DNA of 64,000 nucleotides, from positions 23,986,221-24,050,220 of the forward strand of contig NW_025062479.1 in the NCBI RefSeq assembly GCF_000002995.4, read 5' to 3'. The position numbers and the translations under genes are program-made. Source of the DNA: Brugia malayi. Lineage: Eukaryota > Nematoda > Chromadorea > Rhabditida > Onchocercidae. Positions 50,531-63,217 of the stretch are shown in pieces; the stretch's first letter is position 1, and every line of letters begins with the position of its first letter. A model generated the notes under the pieces. The model did no database searches. It was not told the origin of the DNA and saw only the letters and a program-made list of their open reading frames with translations.

Positions 50531-53500
50531 TAACAATTAATTTAAACAAAAATTTACAAAAAATACTGCAAAACATAAAAAACTAATGCATGATAAAAAA
50601 CAAAAACAAAAATAAAAACAAAAAAAAAAAAAAAAAAAAAAACAAAAAACATAAAACAAAACAGAACGAAAAAAAAAAAACCTAAAGGAAAAAGAATTAC
50701 AATTGGTGGAACATTTCCACCCAAATTTTTTTTTTTTGTCTATTCTGCCTTCTCTTTCATTTCCTTTCACTTTTTTGTTTTTTTATTTTTATTTAAATAA
50801 TGAAAGAAAAAAAAAAGAGAGAGAGAAAAACCTGTTTCTTACATTGTTATTTTAATGAATCATTTTATTTTCACCAAAAAAAAAAAGCATTGCAGGAATT
50901 ATCAATGTAATCATTTGATAAATTAATTATTTTTTTTTTTTTTCTATGAAAATAATACCTCGAAGAGAAAAATTCTATCAAAATTTTTGCATTATTTGCT
51001 ACAAAAGTCATTTGTAATTACTCAAATTTTTAATATTATAGCAAAAAAAAGAAAAATAAATCAATCAGTTAATTAATTAAAATATTAAACTACTGCCTTC
51101 CTACTGTATTATTATTTATTATTTTTATTTTTTATTTCTTCATTAAAAATCTTTTACTGCCACATTTTATGTTTTATTATTGTCAAATATACCTTAGAAT
51201 GAGTCTTAAAAAGAGTTGTAAATTTGAAAATTTTTTTAAAATCATTTATTAACACATGATATTATGAAGTTAAATAATATGCTTTCTCGAAATGTTAAAT
51301 GTTTGAAATTAAAATGAAGACAAAATTGAAAACGAAAATCAACTTTTACTGTACATTTGTTTTATTTTATTATTTCATTCATTTTTTTTTTTTTTGCTTC
51401 ATTTTAAATTGAATTGAACAATTAACAATGCAATGAAAAACATCATTAATTTGTAATGGTAAATTAAATTTTTTAATTTAACAAAAAGTTATCTTTCAAA
51501 TTACAGAGATTACGGTATTACAGTATACATAATGTTTTATAAAATCAAATATCAAATGTACTCTATGCTACTAATTGTATGATTTCCTTGCAATGCTTAT
51601 TATATTGAAAATCCTAATTAGTCTTTTTAATTGCAGTATTCCTTATGCATAAAACATATACAGTATACTTACTTACAGTACACTTACAGTATACTATAAA
51701 GCACAGTACTTTATAAAGTTAAAGTATTGCTTAATATGATTTTTTAAATAGCAAAAAAATGAAAAAGTTCACTGTCTTTCTACTAATTTTTACCATGAAA
51801 TTAATTTAATTACTTTTTAATAAAGAATTATTTCATAAAAAATTTTTTCATTATGAGTACATTTTCAGAAACGCTATTACTTTTATTTCTTTTTTTTTAC
51901 TTTTATCTTTCTATTTCTCTTGTACTTATCATCTTATCCTTCTTTAATTTCTTTTTTTTTTTAAAAAAAAACATTAACATTGAACAAATAGATTTGTTTA
52001 TTTTTAAAACAAATCCAAAACAAAAATTCAATATAATAAAATTTGAAAAATTTGTTCAAATTCTTGGCTAATTAATTAAATTCCTTCGAAATTTTTTTTG
52101 TTTTCAATGTTCTTGTTTTTTTTTTTTAATATTTCTTATTTTATTTTTATCACATATATTTTATAAAATAGTTTAAAAATATACTTAAACATAAAAATTA
52201 CTTTCTTATGATAATGAACTGCCTATAGCAGATATGTTAACGAATAAATGTATCTATTTGATTTAATTATGCAAAAATTTCTCTTTGATATGCCGATTAT
52301 TATACTATTTATCATATCTCTGCTTATTTACTATTGTTTTAATTTTCTCTGCACCCTGTATGAAATTTAATTTAATCAACTGAAATGCATTAGTAATGAA
52401 ATTTGTCTTCAAAAAAAAAAAAAAGCACGAAAACATTACTGATAAAATGAATCATCACTATCATTTTTATATTTTTAAATAAAAACATTTAACTTCTCCT
52501 AGATGACAAAAAAAAAGACAGAGAGAATGTTGAGTAATAAAATTAAAAAAAAAAAAGAGAACAAACCAAAACATTAAATTCCAATGCTATTAATAAAATT
52601 TAAATTTACATTTTACCGTACCTTAATAAAGTTTAATGATTGCATGAGACATCATGTATATTGTTGAATTTATAAATTTTAAATTTTATTTAATTTTAAA
52701 ATTAATTCATGAATGGAACTACCGAAATTGGTTTACTTCGTTTTTATAACAGTTATTGCATCAAACACATATTAGCTATTATTTTAAATAAAAACTAAAT
52801 TTATAAGTTTCAAAATTGCAGAAAATTCATCGCTTACATTTGCATTTATTCATCGACATTTCATCCAAATAAGCGCAAATGTTACTCACAATAGCAATTT
52901 ATACACATTTAAATTTTTAATTTATAATGATAATTTTTAATTTGCAATAGCAAAATATTATCAAACATAATTTTTATTAATTTTTAAACTTTAAAAGTAT
53001 GAAATAGTTTAAAATGTACCAGGATCAGCTTATTTCCATGATACTTTATTAAATGTTTCTTTTAATAAAAAAAAAAATTAATAGGCACATTTCCATAATA
53101 ATTTGATTTCAATGATGAGATCATGGGTATTCGCCAATGTAACTGAAATTTTTATTTCCAATTTAGCATTGGATAAAATTAAAAAATTATAAAAATGGAT
53201 AATCAAAATTAAAAAATCTCAAACGCTAAGACAAATACTCATTGCACTGAATTGTTTTATACAACTTTTAAACTTTTATCGTAATAAATACAGCATTGAA
53301 GTTGTATAAAGTTTACAAGATATAGGAAAAAAAATTGGAATTTTAATTTATAATTAAATATTTTGTTCATTAAGATAAATGCAATAAAAGTCAGCAAATA
53401 GTAGGAATATCGGTTGGAAAATAATTTATAAAATTTTTGATAAAAGCTTAATTATCCTTATTAAAAGGGATATTATGATGATTTCATTTATAAAGCTAAT

Positions 53501-54500
53501 TCATACACATATATGTTCATTAATTAGCAATTAAATGAGTTTAATCTGAAACAGGAAATCAGAAATAATTTAAGCAGACTAATACTTAAAATCGATTAAT
53601 ACTTAAAATTGATTACTTAAAAACGATTACTTAAGAAAACAAACATTAACGTATAAATTTGCAGTTTGTGATAATTAAAGAGGACATTAGCAGTAATTTC
53701 ATAGATTTGAATTTGCATATTGTTTAATGCACATACTTTTTTTTTTATTAACATTTTTTTTATTTATTTAATAAAATGAAATATTTATTCAAATATCTTT
53801 TCTTTTTCTTTTTTTTTTTTTTTTTCAAAAAAGAATACGATATCATGAAATGAAATTTTGATCATAAAAGTGATAAAAGTGTGATAAATGAAAAGATGAA
53901 ATTATCATATCATAAATAAAATATAGTATTTAACTGACCGACCAAATGATAAGATTTAATTTTCTTATCTAATTGTAATAAAATATTTGAAAAAAAAAAT
54001 GATAGAAAGAGAAGAAAAGAGTTGAAATTTTCTTTTGTTATATCAAAATAATATTTTCTTTTCTTCTCATCTATCGTAAAAAAGAAAAAGAAATGAAAAA
54101 AGTTAAACAATTTATTGTAAAATCAGTTGCATTTCCACATTTTTTCATTTTGTGCAATTACTTTTGACAATTTAAATAGTATTAATGGCCTTGGAAAGAA
54201 AGAGAATTCGTAATGTGTAACCTTTCACTGTTAATAGTGAAATATAAAATTTTCAATTTCAAAAAATTTCAACCAAAAATTTTCAATAAAGTTTAAATAA
54301 TCAAAAGAAGTGAAAAAAAAAAATAAATAATGCATTTACATTTATTTATTTTTTTTTTGTTGAAGATAAATTTCTTTTTTTTTTTTTTTTCATGCTTATT
54401 AATTTATTAAATTATTTGCTATTCAAATAAAACATATGACAATTATTTTGTAAAAATAATTTAATACTAATAGGCATATGAATACATTTTTTTTAATTTG
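50404..54500. other. Intergenic region after the collagen gene
   Basis: The first 400 bp is A-rich 3' flank. At 51520-51720 several TACAGTATAC/TACAGTACAC words cluster. Exact 12-bp inverted repeats TTTATACAACTT/AAGTTGTATAAA occur near 53260 and 53300, and TTTCACT-GTTAAT-AGTGAAA near 54220. Two overlapping short frames near 52710-52800 look protein-like but are under 30 codons. Confidence 0.5.
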
Positions 54501-54504
54501 TTGA

Positions 54505-55720
54505 AATTAATTGTCACCTAGTATTTACTTGTCTTCATTTCTTGCTGATTGCTTATTTATTATTAACTTATCATTTAATATTATTATTTGACATATAATT
54601 CTTGCTCATCACTTATCATTTATTTGTCATTCAATTCCGTCTTATTGTCCGTCATTCAATTCTTGCTTATTGCTTATTTATTATTAACTTATCATTTAAT
54701 ATTATTATTTGACATATAATTCTTGCTCATCACTTATCATTTATTTGTCATTCAATTCCGTCTTATTGTCCGTCATTCAATTCTTGTTTATTACTTGTTT
54801 ATTATTTACTTATCATTTAATATTATTATTTGACATATAATTCTTGCTCATCACTTATCATTTATTTGTCATTCAATTCCGTCTTATTGTCCGTCATTCA
54901 ATTCTTGCTTATTGCTTATTTATTATTAACTTATCATTTAATATTATTATTTGACATATAATTCTTGCTCATCTCTTATCATTTATTTGTCATTCAATTC
55001 CGTCTTATTGTCCAGCATTCAATTCTTGCTTATTGCTTATTTATTATTAACTTATCATTTAATATTATTATTTGACATATAATTCTTGCTCATCTCTTAT
55101 CATTTATTTGTCATTCAATTCCGTCTTATTGTCCAGCATTCAATTCTTGCTTATTGCTTATTTATTATTAACTTATCATTTAATATTATTATTTGACATA
55201 TAATTCTTGCTCATCTCTTATCATTTATTTGTCATTCAATTCCGTCTTATTGTCCGCCGTCATTCAATTCTTGCTTATTGCTTATTTATTATTAACTTAT
55301 CATTTAATATTATTATTTGACATATAATTCTTGCTCATCTCTTATCATTTATTTGTCATTCAATTCCGTCTTATTGTCCGTCATTCAATTCTTGCTTATT
55401 GCTTATTTATTATTAACTTATCATTTAATATTATTATTTGACATATAATTCTTGCTCATCTCTTATCATTTATTTGTCATTCAATTCCGTCTTATTGTCC
55501 AGCATTCAATTCTTGCTTATTGCTTATTTATTATTAACTTATCATTTAATATTATTATTTGACATATAATTCTTGCTCATCTCTTATCATTTATTTGTCA
55601 TTCAATTCCGTCTTATTGTCCAGCATTCAATTCTTGCTTATTGCTTATTTATTATTAACTTATCATTTAATATTATTATTTGACATATAATTCTTGTTCA
55701 TCACTTATCATTTATTTGTC
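54505..55720. repeat. 121-bp tandem array, about ten copies
   Basis: GACATATAATTCTTGCTCAT recurs at 54590, 54711, 54832, 54953, 55074, 55195, 55319, 55440 and 55561. Each unit also has CATTTATTTGTCATTCAATT, CCGTCTTATTGTCC and CTTATTTATTATTAACTTAT. Early copies read GTCCGTCATT, later ones GTCCAGCATT, and one copy has a 3-base duplication (GTCCGCCGTCATT), so subfamilies are ordered along the array. Confidence 0.96.
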
Positions 55721-55724
55721 ATTC

Positions 55725-56415
55725 CTATTGTCGTCCATTGATTAACTGTTTGTCATTTATTTTCAACTTTTCACTAATTTCTTAATTGTTACTTTTATTT
55801 TTTACTTGTTGCTTATTCCTTATTTGCTGCTTATTATTTATTTGTCATTCATTTAATCTTTTGTTATTTTATCATTAATAATATTTGAAATTATCTCATA
55901 GAGTTATTTACTTATTTATTTTTTTTTTTGAGATGAAATCTTTTTTTTCTTTTTTTTTCCTATTATTAATAACTTTTTTTTCTTTCTCTTTTCGTCCTGA
56001 AATTTCTTTTATCATTTGTAACTGATAATATTATCAACAAAATCAATATGATAGAAGATAGCATTAAAATCATAATATAATTCTTATCAATAAATTGTAA
56101 ACTCACTGAGGATCAATATGATATCTATTTAAAATGTAGTGATAATTTTGATTAGAAATATATTCATATATGATTAAATTGAATTTATTATAATCATTAA
56201 TCATTAAAATGAATAAAAATTCATTTTGAACTTTCCCGTATCAAACAAATAAAATTATCATTATAATTTTATAGTGATAATTTCTTTTCTTTAGATTTTT
56301 TTTTTTTAATAAATAAAACAAAAAATTATTTGCATTGTTAGTTAAATAATTTTATCTCTTTTAGAATTTATCAACTGTTATCAACCTATGAATTATGCAT
56401 TTCCTCAACAATTAC
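55725..56415. other. 3' flank of the minus-strand gene, no gene seen
   Basis: Degenerate continuation of the TTATT/TCATTT repeat, then AT-rich sequence. Nothing else supported. Confidence 0.5.
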
Positions 56416-56417
56416 TA

Positions 56418-57804
56418 TCATTTTCCAAAAATACTTTGAAGTAAATTTGGTGAATTATCAGGATTTGGTGTAGCTCTTTGTGCACCACTTCTTCTTAGCA
56501 TATTAATTATTCGATCAATGTTTGAACCACCTGCTGGATGATAATTTTCACTTAAATTATAATCTGGTTTAAAAAAATTAGCCAAATTTGTTGCTGGTGG
56601 TAATGTTGTTTGTCCAAAAAATGTTGGTCCTGCAATAATTTCAAAAAAAAAAAAAATTTCGATAAATTTATTTTTAAAATTTATTATAAAATATTTATTT
56701 TTATTAATAACTAATTTTTTTTTTTTTTTATGAATAAAATAATTTGTGCAAATAATTTTATTTAATTTATTTAAAAAAAAAAAAAAATCTATTTTTATAA
56801 ATAATAATGTGAAAATTTTACACCAAAAAATTTTAAAAAAATTTCCTTTTTTTTTTTTTTTAAAGCTATAAGAATTAAATTTTTTATTTATATATGATTT
56901 TATTATTAAATTAAAATTTGATTAATTAAATAAAATTATTAACAAACCTAAGAAAGTATTTAACAATGTTTCAATTCCACTTTTTTTAATTGGATGCACA
57001 GAACCGTAATCACTACCGTATGTTCGATCATTAAATTCAAAAGATGGTAATAAGCCAAAAATGCTACTCTTTCGTTTATTTAATCTATCATCATGAAATG
57101 ATGGTCGAATATAATCACCGGATACACTATTTCCTGATAAACTGCAATTATCATATTTTTAAATATTGATTTCAAAAAATAAATAAATAAACAAATAAAT
57201 AAATAAATTAGTAAAAATACTTGGTTAGTTACTGATTACAATAATCAAAAATATATTTAAGATATTATTTTGTAGTATTATTATTATTTACAAGTTATTG
57301 CCATTTTTCTAAATAATTATTCTCAACAATTTATATTCTATCAATTAATATATAATATATATATATTTTTAATACTATGATTTTTATAAGATTTTAAATA
57401 TGAAAGAATAAAAAAACAAAAAACAAAAAAAAAAATAAACAAATAACCCGGCAGAATCGTAAACATTTTTTGCATTATTAATAATTGAACCACCGAAATT
57501 CATCAATTGTGCAGCAATTCCATAAACTAAAATCAATAAAAATTTTTGAGTGCTAATTGAAACAAAATATAAATGAGGAAATTTCATCCTTTTCTTCTTC
57601 AATTACATTTGCAAATATTATAAAACAAATTTAACATTTAACGATATATTAAATTACTCTTAAATATTATATCAAATAATAACATTAATAAATCGATGTG
57701 CAAATAATGAAATAATCCTTCCTTTTTTTCCTTTTTTTTTTTTTTTTTAAATATTTCTTTCAACTAATTCTATGTTTGTGCTATACGATTATTATTATTA
57801 TTAT

Positions 57805-57835
<31 letters not shown>

Positions 57836-58044
57836 GTTACTATTATTGTTAATACTATTATTATTATTATTATTATTTTTGTTAATATTATTATCACTAT
57901 CGTTAGCGTTACTATTATTACTGTCATTATTAGTATTTATTACTATTATTATCATTATTATTATTTGTTATTATCATTTATTATTTTCATTACTATTAAT
58001 ATTGTTATTATTATTATTATTATTATTATCATTATTATTATTGC

Positions 58045-58081
<37 letters not shown>

Positions 58082-58565
58082 GTTACTATTATTATTATTA
58101 TCATTATTACTACCACTATTGTTATTATTTCTATTGTTATTATTATTATTAATATCATCATTAATAAACATATTTAGTTTATTTTTATTTACTTGTACAC
58201 TTAGTTCATTAATCCTATTTTATCAACAAACCATTTAAACAAGTTACATTTTTCGTTTTGGCAAATATTCCTAGTAGCGCTTAATTGACAGAATTTCAAA
58301 ACTTTATTTAAAATCCAAAATATTTAATTTGGAATAAATTTAAATTTGCAATGAAAAATTATGAAACATAAAGAAATACTACGATATTAATATAAGTTAA
58401 AAGTTAAACATATGCAAATTAAATACATCAATTCAATTTGTTACTGTAAAATATATAATTTCAAAATATAAGGCCTTAAATTATCAATGAAGATGATAAA
58501 AGATATTTATTAATTGTATTTTAATTAATTCCTTTCCTTTTTTTTTTCTGAATTTTTGATTTTTT

Positions 58566-58599
<34 letters not shown>

Positions 58600-59715
58600 A
58601 ATCTGAATTTTCTTATTATTGTGAATACATAATTATTATCAAAATAGCATTTCGAAAAAAGAAAAACGAAAACGAAATTCAATTTTATTGAAATTGCTGC
58701 TACCTTTTTAGTAGCTATAGAAACTATTTGTTTGTTTTTTTTAGAGCATAGATTAATGTTCCAATATTTTAAAAGCATAATGCAATAGATAATTTCATAA
58801 AATTTATTATTTTTTTACTAAAATTACCTTTAGGTAAACTTCTGTAACAATTAATTTTATAAAGTAAAATAATTAATATTTTTATCATTGTTAATTAATA
58901 GCTAATTAATAAGTTAATTGCGTAGTAGGAGAAGAATTAATACTAATATAAGTAGCAAACAATTAAAATAAATAAATTAAATGATTAATTAGGCAATTGA
59001 GAATAAAATTAAGTAAATAAATAATAATTATTAAATTCTTATCTGTTTCTAATTATTTTATAAAATTTATAAACAAATAACATAAATTGATTAATTCATA
59101 TCTATGCAACTACGAATAAATTGATCATATTTAAGCATCTGCGAATAAAATTAAGTAATAATTTATAAAATTTATAAATAAATAATAATTAATAATCATT
59201 AAATTCTTATCTGTTTCTAATTATTTTATAAAATTTATAAATAAATAATCATAAATTGATTAAAAATCACATATAAATTAATAAATATACCAAAAAAAAA
59301 AAACTTTTTTTTTTTAAAATCATATTTATTATAACAAAAATGCCTTAAAAAAATTTACAAATATTGAAAAAATTGTACAATTTGATGGTGATACTATATT
59401 TCATAAAATTTTCTTAACTATTCGTTTTTTTTTTTTTTTTTTTTTGTTTTTTAATTTAACAAATTATTTTGTTTAACTGTTGGGCAAAATTTACCCGTAA
59501 AATATTTGTAAAAAAAATTTCTAAATAAAAACAAAAAAAAAAAAAAAAAAAAGAGAGAGGGAGAGAGAGAGAGAAAAAAAATAAATAAACATACGATCAA
59601 TGAATTGTCGTGCTTGATCAGTTAATAAACCAACATCAATTCCAGGTGGCGCAGGTAACGGTTGCCCATAAATTAATGTCCAACAGGTAAATAATAAAGC
59701 GTTACGATATATCAT
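56418..59715 (-). CDS. Unrecognised secreted protein, 201 residues, four exons
   Basis: Exons are 59715-59595, 57526-57448, 57141-56948 and 56629-56418; every junction has GT-AG ends (donors GTATGT, GTTATT, GTTTGT) and matching phase (1, 2, 1), giving 201 codons and TGA followed by TAG. Residues 1-18 (MIYRNALLFTCWTLIYGQ) form a signal peptide, followed by PLPAPPGIDVGLLTDQARQF. A small helical segment contains LYGIAAQLMNFGGSIINNAK. Basic pairs occur at KR (89-90), KK (119-120) and RR (177-178), and SIFG occurs twice (93-96 and at the C-terminus, 197-200). There are no cysteines in the mature part. I do not recognise a family. A precursor cut at basic pairs is possible but unproven. Intron 1 is about 2 kb and contains an ATT microsatellite. 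Two TTATCA sites lie just upstream. Confidence 0.85.
57786..58165. repeat. (TTA)n microsatellite with GTT/CTA variants
   Basis: About 380 bp of TTA triplets in intron 1 of the minus-strand secreted-protein gene. All frames on both strands are open because of the repeat; they are not genes. Confidence 0.95.
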
Positions 59716-59832
59716 TACATGTGGTAGAAATAATTTTGCTTTTTTCTTCTTTCTTTCTTCTTTTTTCTAATTTTTTTTTTTTTTTTGTTATTATTTAAAA
59801 ATTTTAAATATTAGTTTAAAAAAAAAAAAAAA

Positions 59833-59854
59833 TTATCAAAATATACATTTATCA
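59833..59854 (-). promoter_or_regulatory. Paired TGATAA sites upstream of the secreted-protein gene
   Basis: TTATCA at 59833-59838 and 59849-59854 (TGATAA on the coding strand), 118-139 bp upstream of the ATG at 59715. These are GATA-factor motifs with 16-bp spacing. Such sites also occur by chance in AT-rich DNA. Confidence 0.35.
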
Positions 59855-60411
59855 TAATTTAATAATAAATATAAAATTTGCTCCCTTTAACAATGAAACA
59901 ATTTTCAAAAAAAAAAAAAATATATATATATTTGTCAGTTATTTGTGTGACAATTCTCAATTAAAATAATTGAATTAGTTTTAGTAAAATTAATTTTAAT
60001 CTTAGTTTAATACATTTTCCTTTTTTTATTTGCATACATTTTCTAACAATAATTTCTACTAATATTACAATATTTTATTTCATTTCATTCAAATTTCTAT
60101 CTATTTTATTTAAATGAATAAAAAAATAACAAAAATTATTTAAAAAGAAAAAAAAAGAATTGGGAATTAAAATTAAAAAAAAGCGAATCATCAAATTCAA
60201 GTGATATCTATCAATTAATAATTTTATTCTAGGATTCATTTAATGAAAATGAAAATTTATTAATTCAAAACATTATTGGAAAAATATTAAATAATACATA
60301 ATCAAATAAAATTAAATTAAAGCAAATTAAAATAAAAAAAAAAAAAAGTAAAATTGAAAATTTTGCAAAATTCTGTAATCAAATAAAAGCAAAATTCATT
60401 TCAATTAATGA

Positions 60412-61356
60412 AATAAACCAAAGTATATAATTCCTTTTCGTCCTAATATTCAATCCAACAAATATTTCAACACGGTTGACATTTTTGGTGACAAACAATT
60501 TATATGTATGTGTATGCTATATATATATATATTTGAAGAGTGACCAAATTTTAATGAAAAAAAGCAAAATGTAATCGATGAGTTTTGTAAGGAAATGAAT
60601 TTTTGGTTGGATACAGAAAAGAAGGATGATTCCGGGAAATTTCTTTCCCGATATTTGCCCTCTTTTCATTTTTAATTATCAAATTTAACGAACAAGGTAT
60701 ATATATATATACTCATTTTAGTCATCATCATCATCATTACTATTATTTATTATTATTATTACTATTATTACTCCTTTGTGATACCATAAGAGAAATACAA
60801 GTAATTAACTTTTATGCTAATTAACCCCTCCCAAAAAAAAAGAAAAGTAATTTTAATAATTATTACAGTGAATTTCATCTTCCTATATTTGAAAGCAAAA
60901 GAAAGGAAAAGAGAAAAACGAAAATGGAACAAAAATAATGATTTAAATGTGTATGAATGCAACAATTTGAACCAATGAACTAATTTTGCCTAAGGGTGAC
61001 AGCAATGTGACAGCATGAAGGAAGCATGTGACAGCAATGAATTGTCCGAAATTCAGGATGAATTAACTGAGAAGTATGTGGATGTGAATGATGAATGAAA
61101 AATTGACAGTGATGACAAACAGGTAGATTTTGCTTTGTTAAATTATTGAAAGGGAAAGAATAAAGGACTGGAAATTGAAGTAGAACATCGCTTAGGGCAA
61201 ATGGTATATGATCATTTTAAAAGGTTGACAAACAATTTCTTTAAATGTACTCAAAATTTGATGAACAAATGAGTGAGCAAAAATGTAGGTAAAATTATGT
61301 TAAGAAAAAAGAAAGGATTTAAAGTGACTATTAAAATAGCAGAAGCTAACTTATAA
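60412..61356 (+). pseudogene. Stop-poor coding-like frame, probably a decayed gene
   Basis: One plus-strand frame over 945 bp has few stops: TGA 60541, TAA 60673, 60787, 60802 and 60982, TGA 61009, 61096, 61147 and 61270, and final TAA 61354. Open parts read as mixed protein, for example NVIDEFCKEMNFWLDTEKKD, AKERKREKRKWNKNNDLNVY, CDSNELSEIQDELTEKYVDV and EVEHRLGQMVYDHFKRL. From 60985 to 61353 every interruption is TGA and there is no TGG in frame. The region is also less AT-rich than its surroundings. Nuclear genes in the window use TGA as stop, so I favour decay (TGG or CGA to TGA). No family recognised. Part of the first segment is also open on the minus strand, which weakens that portion. 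Confidence 0.3.
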
Positions 61357-61382
61357 ATTATATAAACCAATATTACGATGGT

Positions 61383-61712
<330 letters not shown>

Positions 61713-61714
61713 AT

Positions 61715-62555
61715 TTATTATTGCTATTTTTGATATAAAAACGAATTAATTTTATTTCATTATTTTTTTATTAGTATTACTAAATTCACTTATGTGAAAT
61801 GTAAAATTAGTTTTGAATTATTTTTTCAATCTTTTTTACAGTACAATCTGATATACTAATAATATTTCTAAAATATTTTCTTTGCACTAAATTAAAATTT
61901 GATAATAAATGAAAGTATTGCATTACTTATCACTATTACTTCATTTATCACTTCTTTCTCAACACATATCTGTGATAAGAATTTATTTTTTAAAACTTTG
62001 ATAAGCAATTGATAAGAATTTATAAAGTTAAAAGTTTAATTGAGAGGAAAATGTAAAAAAATTTTTTATTTTTAATTTTTGGATGCTATAATATAAAAAT
62101 TTATCTATTCTCTGCAAATCTTACTATACCTTTATGTATATACTGTTTTTTTTTTCTTTTTTTTGATTTTCATTAAATTGAAAAATAATTTGAACTATTA
62201 ATTATAACTTTTATAAATGGTTCAAATTAATTTCACTAACCATTTTTTTCTGCTTTGTTCTTTTTTTTTTGCAAAAATTCGAAATTTATTGGATTATTTT
62301 TATTTTAATAATTAATAATTTATTTTAATATTCAATTATTTTAATAAATATATTTTTTTAATAATTTTAATGATTAGATTGTTTAACAATTTACAATTTT
62401 TATAAATTCCAATTTACAATTTAATAAAAAACAAAAATTAGCAATAATTGAATATGATAACATTTTAAGTATAATCTATTAGAATTTAAATATTTGATAT
62501 AAAAAATCCTACTACTATCTATTTACTGTCTGATTTGACCTAATAAAGCAATTTT
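61715..62555. other. AT-rich spacer, no gene seen
   Basis: Poly-T runs and TTATCA/TGATAA words near 61920-62010; no coding signal. Confidence 0.5.
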
Positions 62556-62558
62556 GAT

Positions 62559-62705
62559 CTAATAAAGCAATTTTGACCTAATATTAACCGGTTTAATCAG
62601 TATTACATTTGCAATTAAACATTGTGTTGGATGTTTTTGAAATAAATTCATAACTTCAATTATATTCGATATACTAATATAACTCATAAATTCATCGAAA
62701 TTTTT
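62559..62705 (-). CDS. Coding-like C-terminal fragment
   Basis: The minus strand reads KNFDEFMSYISISNIIEVMN then LFQKHPTQCLIANVILIKPV and ends RSKLLY before TAG. Upstream it enters a poly-A/T tract with no good acceptor except a poor AAAG. Composition is protein-like. It could be a last exon or a fragment; NFDEFM resembles the start of fatty-acid-binding proteins, but the rest does not match convincingly. Confidence 0.2.
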   Translation of the reverse strand, partial: KNFDEFMSYISISNIIEVMNLFQKHPTQCLIANVILIKPVNIRSKLLY

Positions 62706-62955
62706 CTTCCTTTTTTTAAATAGAGATAAATTAAAATAAAAATAATAGAAAAAAAAATTTTGAAAATGCATGTCAAACAATGTTTATTTTAATTTCAAAT
62801 AAAATTTAATACTTTATTTCTTTTCATATTGGCTAACAAAATTTAAGCAACAAATGAAGTTAATTTAAAATAATAATTTAAAACTTTAGACTATAATTAA
62901 TCTCATTATTCGATAAATATCAACATTTATCTATAAATTCCAATTTATCATTCCT

Positions 62956-63217
62956 TCAATTATATCTTTTCAGATGGACTTCATGAATAAATTCAAATGT
63001 TATAGCTAAATTAAAGTTCAAATTTAAATTTATTAGGAAATTTCACCTAGTTCCAATAATTTATCCTCAAATATTGTCAGAACTTTTCTTAAAGTATTAA
63101 ATAAATTAGGAAGGGCGTATCTGTCCTCATATTTTTATTTCAAAGAATTTTGACTAATTTACGGAAATGAAGAATTACCATATAAAATAATATAACAAAC
63201 ATCGAACAAGTGCTCAT
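62956..63217 (-). CDS. Possible very small three-exon gene, 55 codons
   Basis: Exon 1 (63217-63179) MSTCSMFVILFYM ends at a GTAATT donor, phase 0. Exon 2 (63125-63047) DRYALPNLFNTLRKVLTIFE and DKLLEL ends at a GTGAAA donor, phase 1. Exon 3 (63005-62956) follows TTTAATTTAG, restores Ala and reads ITFEFIHEVHLKRYN then TGA. Both joins keep phase. AATAAA near 62815 on the minus strand could be its polyadenylation signal. Beyond the TGA the frame continues RNDKLEFIDKC, TGA, YLSNNEINYSLKF, so the stop might instead mark decay. No family recognised; chance alignment of splice signals is possible. Confidence 0.28.

Noticed and set aside
49694..50536. Frames overlapping collagen exons 2 and 3, including a 206-codon minus-strand frame
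   Set aside because: Shadows of Gly-X-Y coding; no splice or start context of their own.
52712..52800. Two overlapping frames starting MELPKLVYFVFITVIAS and MNGTTEIGLLRFYNSYC
   Set aside because: Under 30 codons each, no donor or acceptor in suitable phase; kept only as a note.
57770..58238. Open frames of up to 144 codons
   Set aside because: Products of the TTA microsatellite (poly-Ile, Leu or Asn).
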